A DNA stretch of 64,000 nt, taken from Paractinoplanes ferrugineus (GTDB taxonomy: Bacteria; Actinomycetota; Actinomycetes; Mycobacteriales; Micromonosporaceae). The DNA lies in the NCBI RefSeq assembly GCF_016862195.1, contig NZ_BOMM01000045.1, forward strand, positions 1-64,000, read 5' to 3'. Of the stretch, positions 1 through 8,069 are shown piece by piece. Made by a program: the position numbers and the translations under genes. Under the pieces are notes generated by a model that was not told the origin of the DNA, did no database searches, and was given only the letters and a program-made list of their open reading frames with translations. How positions within the stretch are numbered: the stretch's first letter is position 1; every line of letters begins with the position of its first letter.

Positions 1-525
1 CCCCCGCCGCGCACCGCGCGGCGGGGGGAGCAACGGGGCGGGCCGCTTGATCTGGGGTGCTGGCCCGCCGGATCCGACAACCGTTCTTTCCGGTGAAGCT
101 CGTGCTGCCCGGACGCGCCGGTTACCCGATCTGGGGTGGGAACTTCGACGGGGCGCGCGACGAGTTCCTTGCCGACGACGGGCTGGTGCTGCTCTACCCC
201 GACCGGAAGACCATGTGCCGGCAGCTGGACATCGAACGGCCCGACGTCAGCGCCCACCATCCTCGAGTGTCGGCCGGAACCGCTCCGCAGCGCCAAAGCG
301 CACGTCGCCCTCGGAGAGAACCGCAACGCACTCCCGGATGGCCCTCGCCGAACCCGATGTTCCCTTGATCAACGGGCGGCGCGGACGACCCGCAAGAATT
401 TGGGGCATCTAGCCCCCGGCTGGATTGACCTTCCGCCCCGAACCGGCCCACCGCGACCGCCGGCCTCAATCGCCGACGTGGAGGCGGCGCCGACCTCGAG
501 CAGCGCGGCGCAGAGGCGGACCGGG
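1..525. other. Left edge, no confident gene
   Basis: No gene is convincing in this stretch. A 103-codon frame from a GTG at 57 to 368 (plus strand) begins with a protein-like segment (KLVLPGRAGYPIWGG, then LADDGLVLLYPDRK) but turns into arginine- and proline-rich shadow-type sequence after about residue 62. It could be the surviving front of a decayed gene. I do not recognise a family and see no Shine-Dalgarno sequence. Confidence 0.3.
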
Positions 526-702
526 TCAGATGAGGGTGGCGGGCTGGCAGAGGGGTTCGCCGCTCTCCCGGTCGCGGCAGAGGTATTCGCCGTTGCGGTG
601 CACCCAGCCCCACAGGTCGTCGAGGATCAGCTCCGCCGAGCAATGCAGGCAGCACGGTTTCGCCTGTTTACCAGTACTCGCCACGTCCACCAGTTCCTGC
701 AC
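526..702 (-). CDS. Small cysteine-rich (zinc-ribbon-like) protein, 58 aa
   Basis: This is a short hypothetical protein. It carries a CCLHC cluster around residues 16-20, a DLWGWVHRNGEYLCR segment and a final Cys, spaced as in small zinc-binding ribbons. The chosen GTG at 702 follows AGGAG at about 10 bases. A longer start at the GTG at 738 is possible but has no such site. It stands alone, divergent from the deacetylase gene, with about 250 bases of upstream sequence. Function is unknown; metal binding is inferred only from the Cys pattern. Confidence 0.55.
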   Translation of the reverse strand: MQELVDVASTGKQAKPCCLHCSAELILDDLWGWVHRNGEYLCRDRESGEPLCQPATLI

Positions 703-951
703 TTGAGCGCCTCTCCTGAGCCGAAACGAGAAGCCCACCCGAGCTTCTCACGCAACGCCGGCCGCATAGAGATACCGGGCCGGGGAAGCGGTCACCAACC
801 CCCGAAAGGTCGAACTCTTCAGTCGTACGTGGACTGCCGGTCGGCGCGCGGAAATGTGAGGTTCCTGTTTGATTCTTGTGCGGCCGCAACTTTCCGGTCC
901 GCCTGAGCCGTCTGTGTCAGCAAGATCAGTCGACGGCGAGGACGTACGCGG

Positions 952-1758
952 ATGAGGGCAGCATCGGTCATGGCCGCGGTGTGCACAGTTCTGGCAGTGG
1001 TCACCGGTTGCGGCAGCCGGCCCACCAGCGATGTCGGCCACTGGCAGGCCGGTCCGCAGAAGCTCGCCGGACCCGCGGAGGCGACGCCGGACCCGTTGAA
1101 CGAACTGCCCGCGTCCTTGCGGCCCAGGATTCCGCGGTTTCCGCCGCCGCCGGCCGCACCGACCCCGGTGACCCTGCCGACGGACGGGACGGCCGGCTGG
1201 TTCAGCCGCATCCCGACCACCCAGAAGATCGCCTTCATCACGATCGACGACGGCTGGGAGAAGAACCCGCTCGCGCTGAAGCTCTTCCAGGCGGCACGGG
1301 TGCCGATCACCCTGTTTCTGGAGATCAACGCGATCAAGGCGGACCCGGGCTTCTTCACGCCGCTGCAGAGCGCCGGCGCCGTGATCGAGAACCACACGAT
1401 CAGCCACCCCAACCTCAAAGGACGGCCGTACGCCTTCCAGAAGCAGGAGATCTGTGGCGGCGCCGACCAACTCGCGCAGTACTACGGCCGCCGCCCGGTG
1501 CTGTTCCGTCCGCCCGGCGGCACGCACGACGCCAACACGCTGAAGGCGGTGCACGACTGCGGCATGAAAGCGGCGTTCTTCTGGACCGAGACGACGGACC
1601 ACGGCAAGGTCTTCTTCCAGCAGGGCAACACGGTCCAGCCGGGGGACATCATCCTGATGCACTTCCGCCCCCGCTTCGTGGACGACTTCCTCGCCGTACT
1701 CAAAGCAATTCATGACGCCGGCCTGACACCCGCCCGCCTGGCGGACTACATCCCCTGA
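952..1758 (+). CDS. Polysaccharide deacetylase family lipoprotein
   Basis: This is a 268-residue secreted lipoprotein of the NodB/CE4 deacetylase family, which removes N- or O-acetyl groups from chitin, peptidoglycan or xylan using a divalent metal. The signal peptide ends in VVTGC, with the lipid-bearing Cys at residue 20, followed by a Pro-rich spacer to about residue 80. The NodB core shows ITIDDGW near residue 99 (catalytic and metal Asp pair), ENHTISH near residue 145 (metal His pair), FRPPGGTHD and a C-terminal ILMHF. All main NodB motifs are present, so it should be active. The ATG at 952 follows GAGGA at about 10 bases. The substrate cannot be read from sequence; a cell-wall glycan is most likely. 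Confidence 0.85.
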   Translation: MRAASVMAAVCTVLAVVTGCGSRPTSDVGHWQAGPQKLAGPAEATPDPLNELPASLRPRIPRFPPPPAAPTPVTLPTDGTAGWFSRIPTTQKIAFITIDDGWEKNPLALKLFQAARVPITLFLEINAIKADPGFFTPLQSAGAVIENHTISHPNLKGRPYAFQKQEICGGADQLAQYYGRRPVLFRPPGGTHDANTLKAVHDCGMKAAFFWTETTDHGKVFFQQGNTVQPGDIILMHFRPRFVDDFLAVLKAIHDAGLTPARLADYIP

Positions 1759-1768
1759 GCGCGGCAGA

Positions 1769-3223
1769 ATGACGACCGTGGATGACTTCGTGCGGCAGTT
1801 CGTCGACTACTGCCAATATCAGGTGCGCTCGGCGCCCTACTGGCGCACCGGCATGCCGATCTACCTGGTCGGCGATGAGCTGCTGCACGTCAGCAGCCCC
1901 ACCGAGTGCACCGGGTTCGCCGCCACCCACACCGGCTGGATCGAGATGCGCGTCGTGGTTCGGGACGCCCCGCCGGCGGAGGGCGACCCGGTCGGCGATG
2001 CCGACGACTGGGACGCCATCAGCGAAACCACGCTCTGGAGCCCGCAAGGCGTACTCTCCGTGCACAGCATGATGGGCAGCACGGCCGAGGAATTCGCCGG
2101 CCTGAGCGTGCCGCCCGGCCTCATCCGACTTCGTGCCCACGCCCGCAACCTCATCCACGAGAGCGTGCGCACCGATGACGACCCGCCGGAGCAGCACCAA
2201 CTTCTGGTGTGGCCGGTCACCGAGGACGTCGGCCCGCGCACCCGGCGCGCCGCCGGCACCCGCCGCGAGTGGGAGCAGAAACGCGCGAAGGCCGCCGAGT
2301 ACGCGATGCTCGACGTGATCCGGCCCTACGACACTCACGAGGAACGCGATCCCGACGACCTGCCCCGCGTCGCCGTCGTCCGCCGCCGACCCGCCGAGGC
2401 CGTGCCGGTTCTCCCCGACCGGCTGCCGGTCGGCGACCTCGAGGTCCACCTGACCCCGACCGCCGAGGGCACCCTGAGCTGGCGATGGGCGTCGACCACC
2501 GAAGAGCTTCCGGACCAGGAGGCGAGCACCGTGCGGCTGGCGGTCGTGGACGGCGAGCTCACGCTCCGCCACGAGGGCGTGACCGGCCGGCACGCCATCT
2601 TGCTCGGCCTCGTCTGGGACCACCTGCTCGACGACCCGGCCGGCCGGCCGGCCTGGGAGCCCGTGCTGCGGGCGCAGGCGGCGGAGAAAGCCGAACGGGC
2701 CGAGCGGAACCGCCGGCTGCGCGCCGAGCACGAGGCGAACTCGTGGGGTGGCACCCCGCCCACCGACCGCCTGCGCGCGCTGACCGGGCAGGCGCTGTCG
2801 TTCGCCCGGCTCGACCGGCCCCTGCTGGACCGGCTGGCCGAGCTGCCGGCCGACCGGCAACGGCAGATCGCCGTGTGGGCGGCCCGCCGGGCGATGCGGG
2901 TGGCCGGAATGGAGCAGATCGGGTGGATCGCCGAGGCCCTCGCGGCGGTCGAGGCCGGTGAACGGCTCCCGGCCGCGTTCACCGACGACCACGGCCAGGC
3001 GGTTTCCCGCCGCCTGTACGCCGACCCCGCCATCCCGCACACCGTGATCAAATTCCCGGGTGGCCCGTCGAACTTCCGGCAGCAGTCGGTCGCCTTCCCC
3101 GCCCTGCTGGCCCTTGCCGACGACGACCCGCTGGCCGCCGTCATCGACGCCGTCTACACCGCCGCCACCGCCCACGGCGAGCCCGCCCACCTGGCCTTCC
3201 TCGCCGAAGTGCCCCGGGACTGA
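1769..3223 (+). CDS. Unrecognised 484-aa cytoplasmic protein
   Basis: I do not recognise a family. The protein has no signal peptide or membrane segment. Residues 1-150 form one region (VDDFVRQFVDYCQYQVRSAP, then GMPIYLVGDELLHV) that resembles small stand-alone actinobacterial proteins of immunity or SMI1-like type. An Arg/Glu-rich segment near residues 155-185 links it to a second region rich in Ala and Leu, with helix-forming stretches (LDRLAELPADRQRQIAVWAARRA) near 350-380. It starts 11 bases after the deacetylase stop and may be co-transcribed. Codon use matches its neighbours. Confidence 0.7.
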   Translation: MTTVDDFVRQFVDYCQYQVRSAPYWRTGMPIYLVGDELLHVSSPTECTGFAATHTGWIEMRVVVRDAPPAEGDPVGDADDWDAISETTLWSPQGVLSVHSMMGSTAEEFAGLSVPPGLIRLRAHARNLIHESVRTDDDPPEQHQLLVWPVTEDVGPRTRRAAGTRREWEQKRAKAAEYAMLDVIRPYDTHEERDPDDLPRVAVVRRRPAEAVPVLPDRLPVGDLEVHLTPTAEGTLSWRWASTTEELPDQEASTVRLAVVDGELTLRHEGVTGRHAILLGLVWDHLLDDPAGRPAWEPVLRAQAAEKAERAERNRRLRAEHEANSWGGTPPTDRLRALTGQALSFARLDRPLLDRLAELPADRQRQIAVWAARRAMRVAGMEQIGWIAEALAAVEAGERLPAAFTDDHGQAVSRRLYADPAIPHTVIKFPGGPSNFRQQSVAFPALLALADDDPLAAVIDAVYTAATAHGEPAHLAFLAEVPRD

Positions 3224-3332
3224 CAGCGCCGCGCGCGTTTGCTCGTGGCTTCAGTTGGGTGTGCCACCCTTCCCGGTGTATCGATGAGTTTCCTCCGAAG
3301 CGGAGCGGCCGGGCCGATGGGACGCTGACGGC

Positions 3333-3346
3333 AGCCGAGCTCGGCT
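3333..3346. promoter_or_regulatory. 14-bp perfect palindrome in intergenic gap
   Basis: AGCCGAGCTCGGCT is a perfect dyad, placed between two convergent genes that end at 3223 and 3444. It may be part of a terminator or an isolated binding site. There is no T-run. Confidence 0.35.
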
Positions 3347-3443
3347 GACTGCCATGCGCACCCGCGCCTTCTACCGGCTGGTGTGGTTCGACGATCGGGC
3401 TGCGGACAACGGCCTCACCCCTGAACCAGTGACCTCGTCCGGG

Positions 3444-4370
3444 TCAAGGGAGCATCTGGAACTCGGTGGCGGGCGCGGCGTACATCCGGACCCAGTCGAT
3501 GTCCTGGCGGGCCGGGCGCATCAGCACGCCGGTTGCCGGGAACATGTCCATCTGCGCGCCGCCGTTGGACCGGCTGAAGGAATCGATCGAGGCGGAAACC
3601 GTGCATTCGCGTACGCCGTCGACGAACCAGGAGATCGAGCCCGGCTGCCAGTCGACGGCATAGTTGTGGAACTCGGTCGAGTCGATGACGACCGTGCACT
3701 GGGTCTGGGTGTCGTCGTGGTGCACGTACAGGCTGACCGACGGGGCCGCGACACTGCGCTCGGCGAAGTCGATCTCGGCGTTCGCCCACGCCTCCTCCTG
3801 CAGCGGCCACAGCAGGGGTACGGCGTTGTAGGGCCGTCCACCGTTGTCGCTCAACGGGACCGCTCGTTCGCGTACTTCCACCCGCCCGTACCGGAAAGCG
3901 GCCATCCGCCCCCACAGGCCGCCGGTCTTCCCGTCGGCCGTGCCGGTCACGCTGAGATAGCCGCCGCCCGCGGTGGTCTGCGAGGCGCACCGCTCGCCGT
4001 GCCCGTGAAAGCCGGGCGAGCAGCCGGTCGCTTCGCCGGGCCCGACGCCGAAAAGGCCCCATTTGTTGAGGTCGACCGACGTGCCGTTGAATTCGTCCGA
4101 CTGACCGGCAACCGGAACTCCCCAGCCGAACCGGACAGCCGCCTCATCGCCGCTCCCGCCCCGCCGCGGGTCAGCCGACCCGTCCGGGCTCGCCAAACTT
4201 AGCGGATTTGTCGGACTTGTCGTGACGATCGGGCTGGGCAGACCTTCGGACCTGATCGCATGTCCACCCGTCGGGCCGGCCGGAACCGCGCCGCCGGCCG
4301 TCACGACGAGCGCGATGCCGGCCGCGACGGCGAGCAGCCGACCGCGCCGCCCCGCCGGCTTGGATCTCAC
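3444..4370 (-). CDS. Secreted glycoside hydrolase family 16-type enzyme
   Basis: This is a 308-residue secreted protein with an N-terminal signal (Arg-rich start, then LLAVAAGIALVVTAGGAV) and a jelly-roll GH16 domain from about residue 90. It contains DEFNG at the strand start typical of GH16 and the catalytic signature EIDFAE (ExDxxE: nucleophile, helper Asp, acid/base). DIDWVRMYA closes the domain. GH16 members cut beta-1,3 or beta-1,3-1,4 glucans, agar or carrageenan; the exact substrate is not decided here. No binding module is attached, unlike the other secreted glycosidases in the window. The start is a GTG at 4370. Confidence 0.8.
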   Translation of the reverse strand: MRSKPAGRRGRLLAVAAGIALVVTAGGAVPAGPTGGHAIRSEGLPSPIVTTSPTNPLSLASPDGSADPRRGGSGDEAAVRFGWGVPVAGQSDEFNGTSVDLNKWGLFGVGPGEATGCSPGFHGHGERCASQTTAGGGYLSVTGTADGKTGGLWGRMAAFRYGRVEVRERAVPLSDNGGRPYNAVPLLWPLQEEAWANAEIDFAERSVAAPSVSLYVHHDDTQTQCTVVIDSTEFHNYAVDWQPGSISWFVDGVRECTVSASIDSFSRSNGGAQMDMFPATGVLMRPARQDIDWVRMYAAPATEFQMLP

Positions 4371-4434
4371 GCCGGGAGCCTACCCGGCCGGGCCGGGACA
4401 TGATCATGATGCCGGCAACCGATATCGTCGGGCC

Positions 4435-4851
4435 ATGTCTGGTCCCGGGGACGTGCCGCCGGAAATTCTCGACCGGCTGCGGCCGATCTGCCGGCGACTG
4501 CCGGAGGCGTACGAGGAGCCGGCCTGGATCGGCGTCCGGTGGCGCATCCGTGCGCGCACCGTCGCCCATGTCTACACCCCCGACTTGGCACGTAATCCGT
4601 TCTACGCCGAGCATGCGATCGACGGTGCGGCACCGACCGTGATGACGTTCCGCGTCCCGGTCGACGACCTGTTCGGCCTGACCGCCGACTTCCCGTTCTT
4701 CCGCGCCCCCTGGGGCACCGACGTCGCCGCCGTCATCCTCGGGGACCACACCGACTGGACCGAGATCGCCGAGCTGATCACCGACAGCTACTGCCGGATG
4801 GCCCCGAAGTCGCTCGCCGCCCGGGTCGCCGCTCCCCCGCCGCCCTCCTGA
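4435..4851 (+). CDS. YjbR/MmcQ family protein
   Basis: This 138-residue protein resembles the YjbR/MmcQ (DUF419) fold, a small DNA-binding-like domain of unsettled role. Typical elements are RRLPEAYEEPAWIGVRWRI at the front, a central MTFRVPVDDLF and the end segment EIAELITDSYCRMAPKSLAARV, in the position of the family's closing helix. The ATG at 4435 is chosen over upstream in-frame codons that lie inside the neighbouring gene's promoter. It is divergent from the GH16 gene with only 64 bases between the two starts. Confidence 0.7.
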   Translation: MSGPGDVPPEILDRLRPICRRLPEAYEEPAWIGVRWRIRARTVAHVYTPDLARNPFYAEHAIDGAAPTVMTFRVPVDDLFGLTADFPFFRAPWGTDVAAVILGDHTDWTEIAELITDSYCRMAPKSLAARVAAPPPPS

Positions 4852-4871
4852 CCGGCTGCCTTACTGACCGG

Positions 4872-4911
4872 CGGCCCGACGGCCCGACGGCCCGACGGCC
4901 CGACGGCCCGG
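4872..4911. repeat. 8-bp tandem repeat (CGGCCCGA)
   Basis: Four perfect copies of CGGCCCGA are followed by one degenerate copy, between the stops of two convergent genes. GC-rich micro-repeats of this type expand by slippage. Confidence 0.8.
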
Positions 4912-4945
4912 CCGCGGAGGGCGACCGGGCCGTTCAGAGCGCGAC

Positions 4946-5941
4946 TCAGCCGTCGAGGTCCTCCCCACCGGTCTCCGCGTACGCGATCAGGTCGCTCCAC
5001 CAGACAGTCTGCTCGGCGGCGTCCGAGGCCTCCGAGGTCCACTGGGTGCGGACGGGCGAACCCTTCGTCGTCGCGGCGGTCAGCAGCGGGGTCCCGGCCG
5101 AGCCGGCCAGCTGCAGGGCCCGGGTCCAGGCGTCGACCCGGTCCAGCGCGAAACGCTGCCGCTCGGCCCACAGAGTCGGCTGCCGGGCGAGCCGGGAGAG
5201 CAGAACGGTCCAGGCGCCCGCGGCGGTCATCTGCCGGGCATCGTGCCACCGCTGCCACTCGTCGTCGACGTAGCCGCCGCGGAAACTGTCGAGGTCGATG
5301 CCGGCCGCGCTGAACCAGCCGTAGCGCAGGAACTCCGCCACCTCGGCGTCGGTCTCCACGCGGAGGGCACGCGAGGTGACCGCGGGGATCTGGCCGGAGA
5401 CCGCCAGGCGCACCACGAAGCTACGGTCGGCCTCGGTCACCAGGGCCGCCCCGTCGTCGTACGGCGTCTTGGCCTTGTCCTTGGCCAATGCCGCCGCATA
5501 GCCGGTGCTGGAGAACTCGGCCAGTTCCGCGTCGGTGCCGTTCACCGCCCGCACGGCGGACGCGTTCACCCAGGGGTAGAACTGCACCGCGTGGGTGTCC
5601 GCCATCCGATTCGCATAGTCGAGCTGACGGGCCCGGGTCTGCGCCGCCCGATCGGCCGCGGACTTGTACCCCGCGGTGAGGAACGCGGTGCTCGCCGCCG
5701 CGCCGCCGCTGCTGATCAGGGCCGAGCGCGCCGCCGAGCGCACGGCCGCCCGCGGGTCGTGCACCGACAGCCAGCGAACGAACTCCCGGTCCGCCAACTC
5801 CGGATCCGCCACGATGGTCGGCACGGCCTGAGCCGCCAAGCCCTGAGCCGCCAAGCCCTGAGCCGCCAGGGCCCGGGACGGCGCGAGCAGAGCGCCCACC
5901 GTGACAGCGGCCGCAGCCGCCAGAACTTCCCTACGTATCAC
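4946..5941 (-). CDS. Secreted ALF-repeat protein
   Basis: This 331-residue exported protein has a twin-Arg-like start (VIRREVLAAAAAVTVGALLAPSRALA). After cleavage comes a tripled LAAQ(G) stretch encoded by near-identical 15-base DNA repeats (about 5825-5870). The body carries ALF-type repeats (family of short actinobacterial repeats of unknown function), visible as FVRWLSVHDPRAAVRSAARSAL, DRSFVVRLAVSGQIP and DAEVAEFLRYGWFSAAG. The GTG at 5941 is chosen because GGGGAGA lies six bases upstream. ALF-repeat proteins are abundant in actinomycetes and sometimes carry toxin or adhesin tails; none is present here. Function unknown. Confidence 0.7.
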   Translation of the reverse strand: MIRREVLAAAAAVTVGALLAPSRALAAQGLAAQGLAAQAVPTIVADPELADREFVRWLSVHDPRAAVRSAARSALISSGGAAASTAFLTAGYKSAADRAAQTRARQLDYANRMADTHAVQFYPWVNASAVRAVNGTDAELAEFSSTGYAAALAKDKAKTPYDDGAALVTEADRSFVVRLAVSGQIPAVTSRALRVETDAEVAEFLRYGWFSAAGIDLDSFRGGYVDDEWQRWHDARQMTAAGAWTVLLSRLARQPTLWAERQRFALDRVDAWTRALQLAGSAGTPLLTAATTKGSPVRTQWTSEASDAAEQTVWWSDLIAYAETGGEDLDG

Positions 5942-6196
5942 AACTGTCTCCCCGTGATGCTGGTGCCGCTCACCGAGGTCGGCGCGGCAGTCCGACATTG
6001 AACCACACGAATGCGATCGATTCCGCCCTCGACGCCGTCGGCCCGGAGCCGCCCCGCCGGTGGGCCACTACTCCGGGAGACCCGGTGATCAATGGCCCCG
6101 GACGTGAGTCGCAGTCGGTACTCGGATCGCCGCGGCCACCGGCGGCCCGGGAAGGATGAGGTGGTCCCGGTGATCCGCACGGAAGGAAGTACGACG

Positions 6197-6402
6197 ATGA
6201 GCGCACGACCGAACATCGTTCTCGTCCACGGCGCGTGGGCCGACGGTCACCGGGTCACCGCACCGCAGTTCGGGCTCACCTCGTTCGCCGACGACACGGC
6301 CCGGCTGCGGCACGTGCTCGAGCGGCAGGACGGGCCCTGCATGCCGTCCCGCACCTGACCGAGACCGCCCAGTTGATCAGGGCCGCCGCGGAAGCGGGCT
6401 AG
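6197..6402 (+). pseudogene. Degraded alpha/beta hydrolase
   Basis: The ATG at 6197, after a GGAAGGAAG site, opens with PNIVLVHGAWADG, the oxyanion-loop start of small alpha/beta hydrolases. It jumps directly to HRVTAPQFGLTSFADD and RLRHVLERQDGP, missing about 15 residues after ADG, then stops at 6358. The nucleophile GHSYGG region and the rest of the core are absent. In the adjacent frame, codons up to the TAG at 6402 read LTETAQLIRAAAEAG, which looks like the family's C-terminal helix. This points to at least two internal deletions in a formerly full gene. Confidence 0.7.
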
Positions 6403-6412
6403 GCTGGAGATC

Positions 6413-7192
6413 ATGACTTCGAGGCCGGTCCGAATCGGTGTGCAGATCCAGCCGCAGCACGCCGACTACAAAGCCATCCGCCGCGCCGCCGCCGAGGCGG
6501 AGGACATCGGTGCGGACATCCTGTTCAACTGGGACCACTTCTACCCGCTCTACGGCGAGCCCGAGGGCCTGCACTTCGAGTGCTGGACCATGCTCGCCGC
6601 CTGGGCCGAGCAGACCTCGCGCGTCGAGATCGGCGCCCTGGTGAGCTGCAACAGCTACCGCAACCCGGAACTGCTCGCCGACATGGCGCGCACCGTCGAC
6701 CACATCGGCGACGGGCGGCTCATCCTGGGCATCGGCTCCGGCTGGTTCGAGAAGGACTACCAGGAGTACGGGTACGAGTTCGGCACCGCCGGCGGGCGTC
6801 TCGACGACCTCGCCGAGGCCCTGCCGCGTATCGAGTCCCGGCTGGCCAAGCTCAACCCGCCGCCGACCCGCAAGATCCCGGTGCTGATCGGCGGCGGTGG
6901 CGAGAAGAAGACGCTGCGCCTGGTCGCCAAGCACGCCGACATCTGGCACAGCTTCGGCGACGCCGAGACGGTCGAGCGCAAGACCGGCATCCTGCGCGAG
7001 CACTGTGCCGCCGTGGGCCGGGACGCCTCGGAGATCGAGATCTCGGCGGGCGTGGGCGGCAAGCCGGCCGAGAAGGGACAGGCCCTGCTCGATCTGGGCG
7101 TCACCCTGTTCACCGTCGGCACCGGCGGCCCCGACTACGACTTCAGCGAGCTCCGTGACTGGGTCGCGTGGCGTGACCAGGTGAACGGCTAG
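6413..7192 (+). CDS. LLM class F420-dependent oxidoreductase
   Basis: This is a 259-residue luciferase-like TIM-barrel oxidoreductase. Visible features include RIGVQIQPQHADY at the first strand, NWDHFYPLYG with the active-site His, RVEIGALVSCNSYRNP, GDGRLILGIGSGWFEKDY (family signature near residue 105) and KIPVLIGGGGEKKTLRLVAKHADIW near residue 160. The closest general type is the short F420-dependent LLM group of actinobacteria. F420 rather than FMN use is inference from that resemblance. The gene begins 10 bases after the pseudogene end and is followed by a strong hairpin. Confidence 0.85.
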   Translation: MTSRPVRIGVQIQPQHADYKAIRRAAAEAEDIGADILFNWDHFYPLYGEPEGLHFECWTMLAAWAEQTSRVEIGALVSCNSYRNPELLADMARTVDHIGDGRLILGIGSGWFEKDYQEYGYEFGTAGGRLDDLAEALPRIESRLAKLNPPPTRKIPVLIGGGGEKKTLRLVAKHADIWHSFGDAETVERKTGILREHCAAVGRDASEIEISAGVGGKPAEKGQALLDLGVTLFTVGTGGPDYDFSELRDWVAWRDQVNG

Positions 7193-7197
7193 TCGTT

Positions 7198-7229
7198 CCG
7201 GTCCCTCCGGCCGCGGCCGGAGGGACCGG
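7198..7229. terminator. 32-bp perfect palindrome, terminator-like
   Basis: A 16-bp perfect arm (CCGGTCCCTCCGGCCG and its complement) starts six bases after the LLM stop. There is no U-tract, as is common for actinomycete terminators. Confidence 0.7.
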
Positions 7230-7253
7230 CGTTTCGCCCACTATGATCGCGGC

Positions 7254-8048
7254 GTGGACGAACTCGACACCACCGTCGCGCACCCGGCCCGCCGCTACAA
7301 CTACTGGCTCGGCGGCAAGGACAACTTCGCCGCCGACCGCGAGTCCGGCGACCAGCTCCAGGCACTCTTCCCCAAGGTCCGGCTCGGCGCTCTCGCCAAC
7401 CGGGCGTTGTTGCAGCGGGCGACCCGTTTCCTGGCCGCCGAGGCGGGCATCCGCCAGTTCCTCGACATCGGCACCGGCCTGCCCACCGCCGACAACACGC
7501 ACGAGGTCGCCCAGTCGGTGGCACCCGAGAGCCGGATCGTCTATGTCGACAATGACCCGATGGTGCTGGTGCACGCGCGGGCCCTGCTCACCAGCAGCCC
7601 GCAGGGTCGCACCGCGTACATCGAGGCCGACCTGACCGAGCCCGGCCGGATCCTGGCCGACCCGGTCGTGCGGGAGACCATCGACTTCGACGAGCCGGTC
7701 GCGCTGATGCTGATCGCCGTGCTCCACTTCGTGCACGGTCACGGCGCCGCCAAGGCGATCGTGCGCGAGTTGGTCGACGCGCTGCCCGCCGGCAGTTACC
7801 TGTGCGCCACGCACGCCACCAGCGACTTCGGCACGCCCGAGCAGCAGAGGCTCTATCAGCAGCTGATCGACGAGGGGAAGTCCGACGTGTGGACCCGCCC
7901 CAAGGAGGAGTTCGCCGAGCTCTTCGAGGGCCTCGAGATCGTCGAACCGGGCATCGTCCCGCCCAGCGAGTGGCGGCCGGAGCCGGGCGCGGAGATCCCG
8001 GCCCGGTCCGACATCAACGTGTGGACGGCCACGGCCCGCAAGCCGTAG
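7254..8048 (+). CDS. SAM-dependent methyltransferase (Methyltransf_19/DUF574)
   Basis: This 264-residue protein belongs to the large actinomycete Methyltransf_19 group. Marks are the opening HPARRYNYWLGGKDNFAADRE, the SAM-binding motif FLDIGTGLPT near residue 70, VYVDNDPMVLVHARALL (acidic loop binding the ribose) and LMLIAVLHFV near residue 150. The usual substrates of this family are unknown. GTG 7254 is the only sensible start, since it matches the family N-terminus. It is convergent with the GH54 gene, with only 21 bases between stops. Confidence 0.85.
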   Translation: MDELDTTVAHPARRYNYWLGGKDNFAADRESGDQLQALFPKVRLGALANRALLQRATRFLAAEAGIRQFLDIGTGLPTADNTHEVAQSVAPESRIVYVDNDPMVLVHARALLTSSPQGRTAYIEADLTEPGRILADPVVRETIDFDEPVALMLIAVLHFVHGHGAAKAIVRELVDALPAGSYLCATHATSDFGTPEQQRLYQQLIDEGKSDVWTRPKEEFAELFEGLEIVEPGIVPPSEWRPEPGAEIPARSDINVWTATARKP

Positions 8049-8069
8049 CCGAACCACCGGTAGGGGCCG

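Noticed and set aside
57..368. A 103-codon plus-strand frame as a real gene
   Set aside because: Only the first 60 residues look protein-like and there is no ribosome site or recognised family; kept as an uncertain remnant only.
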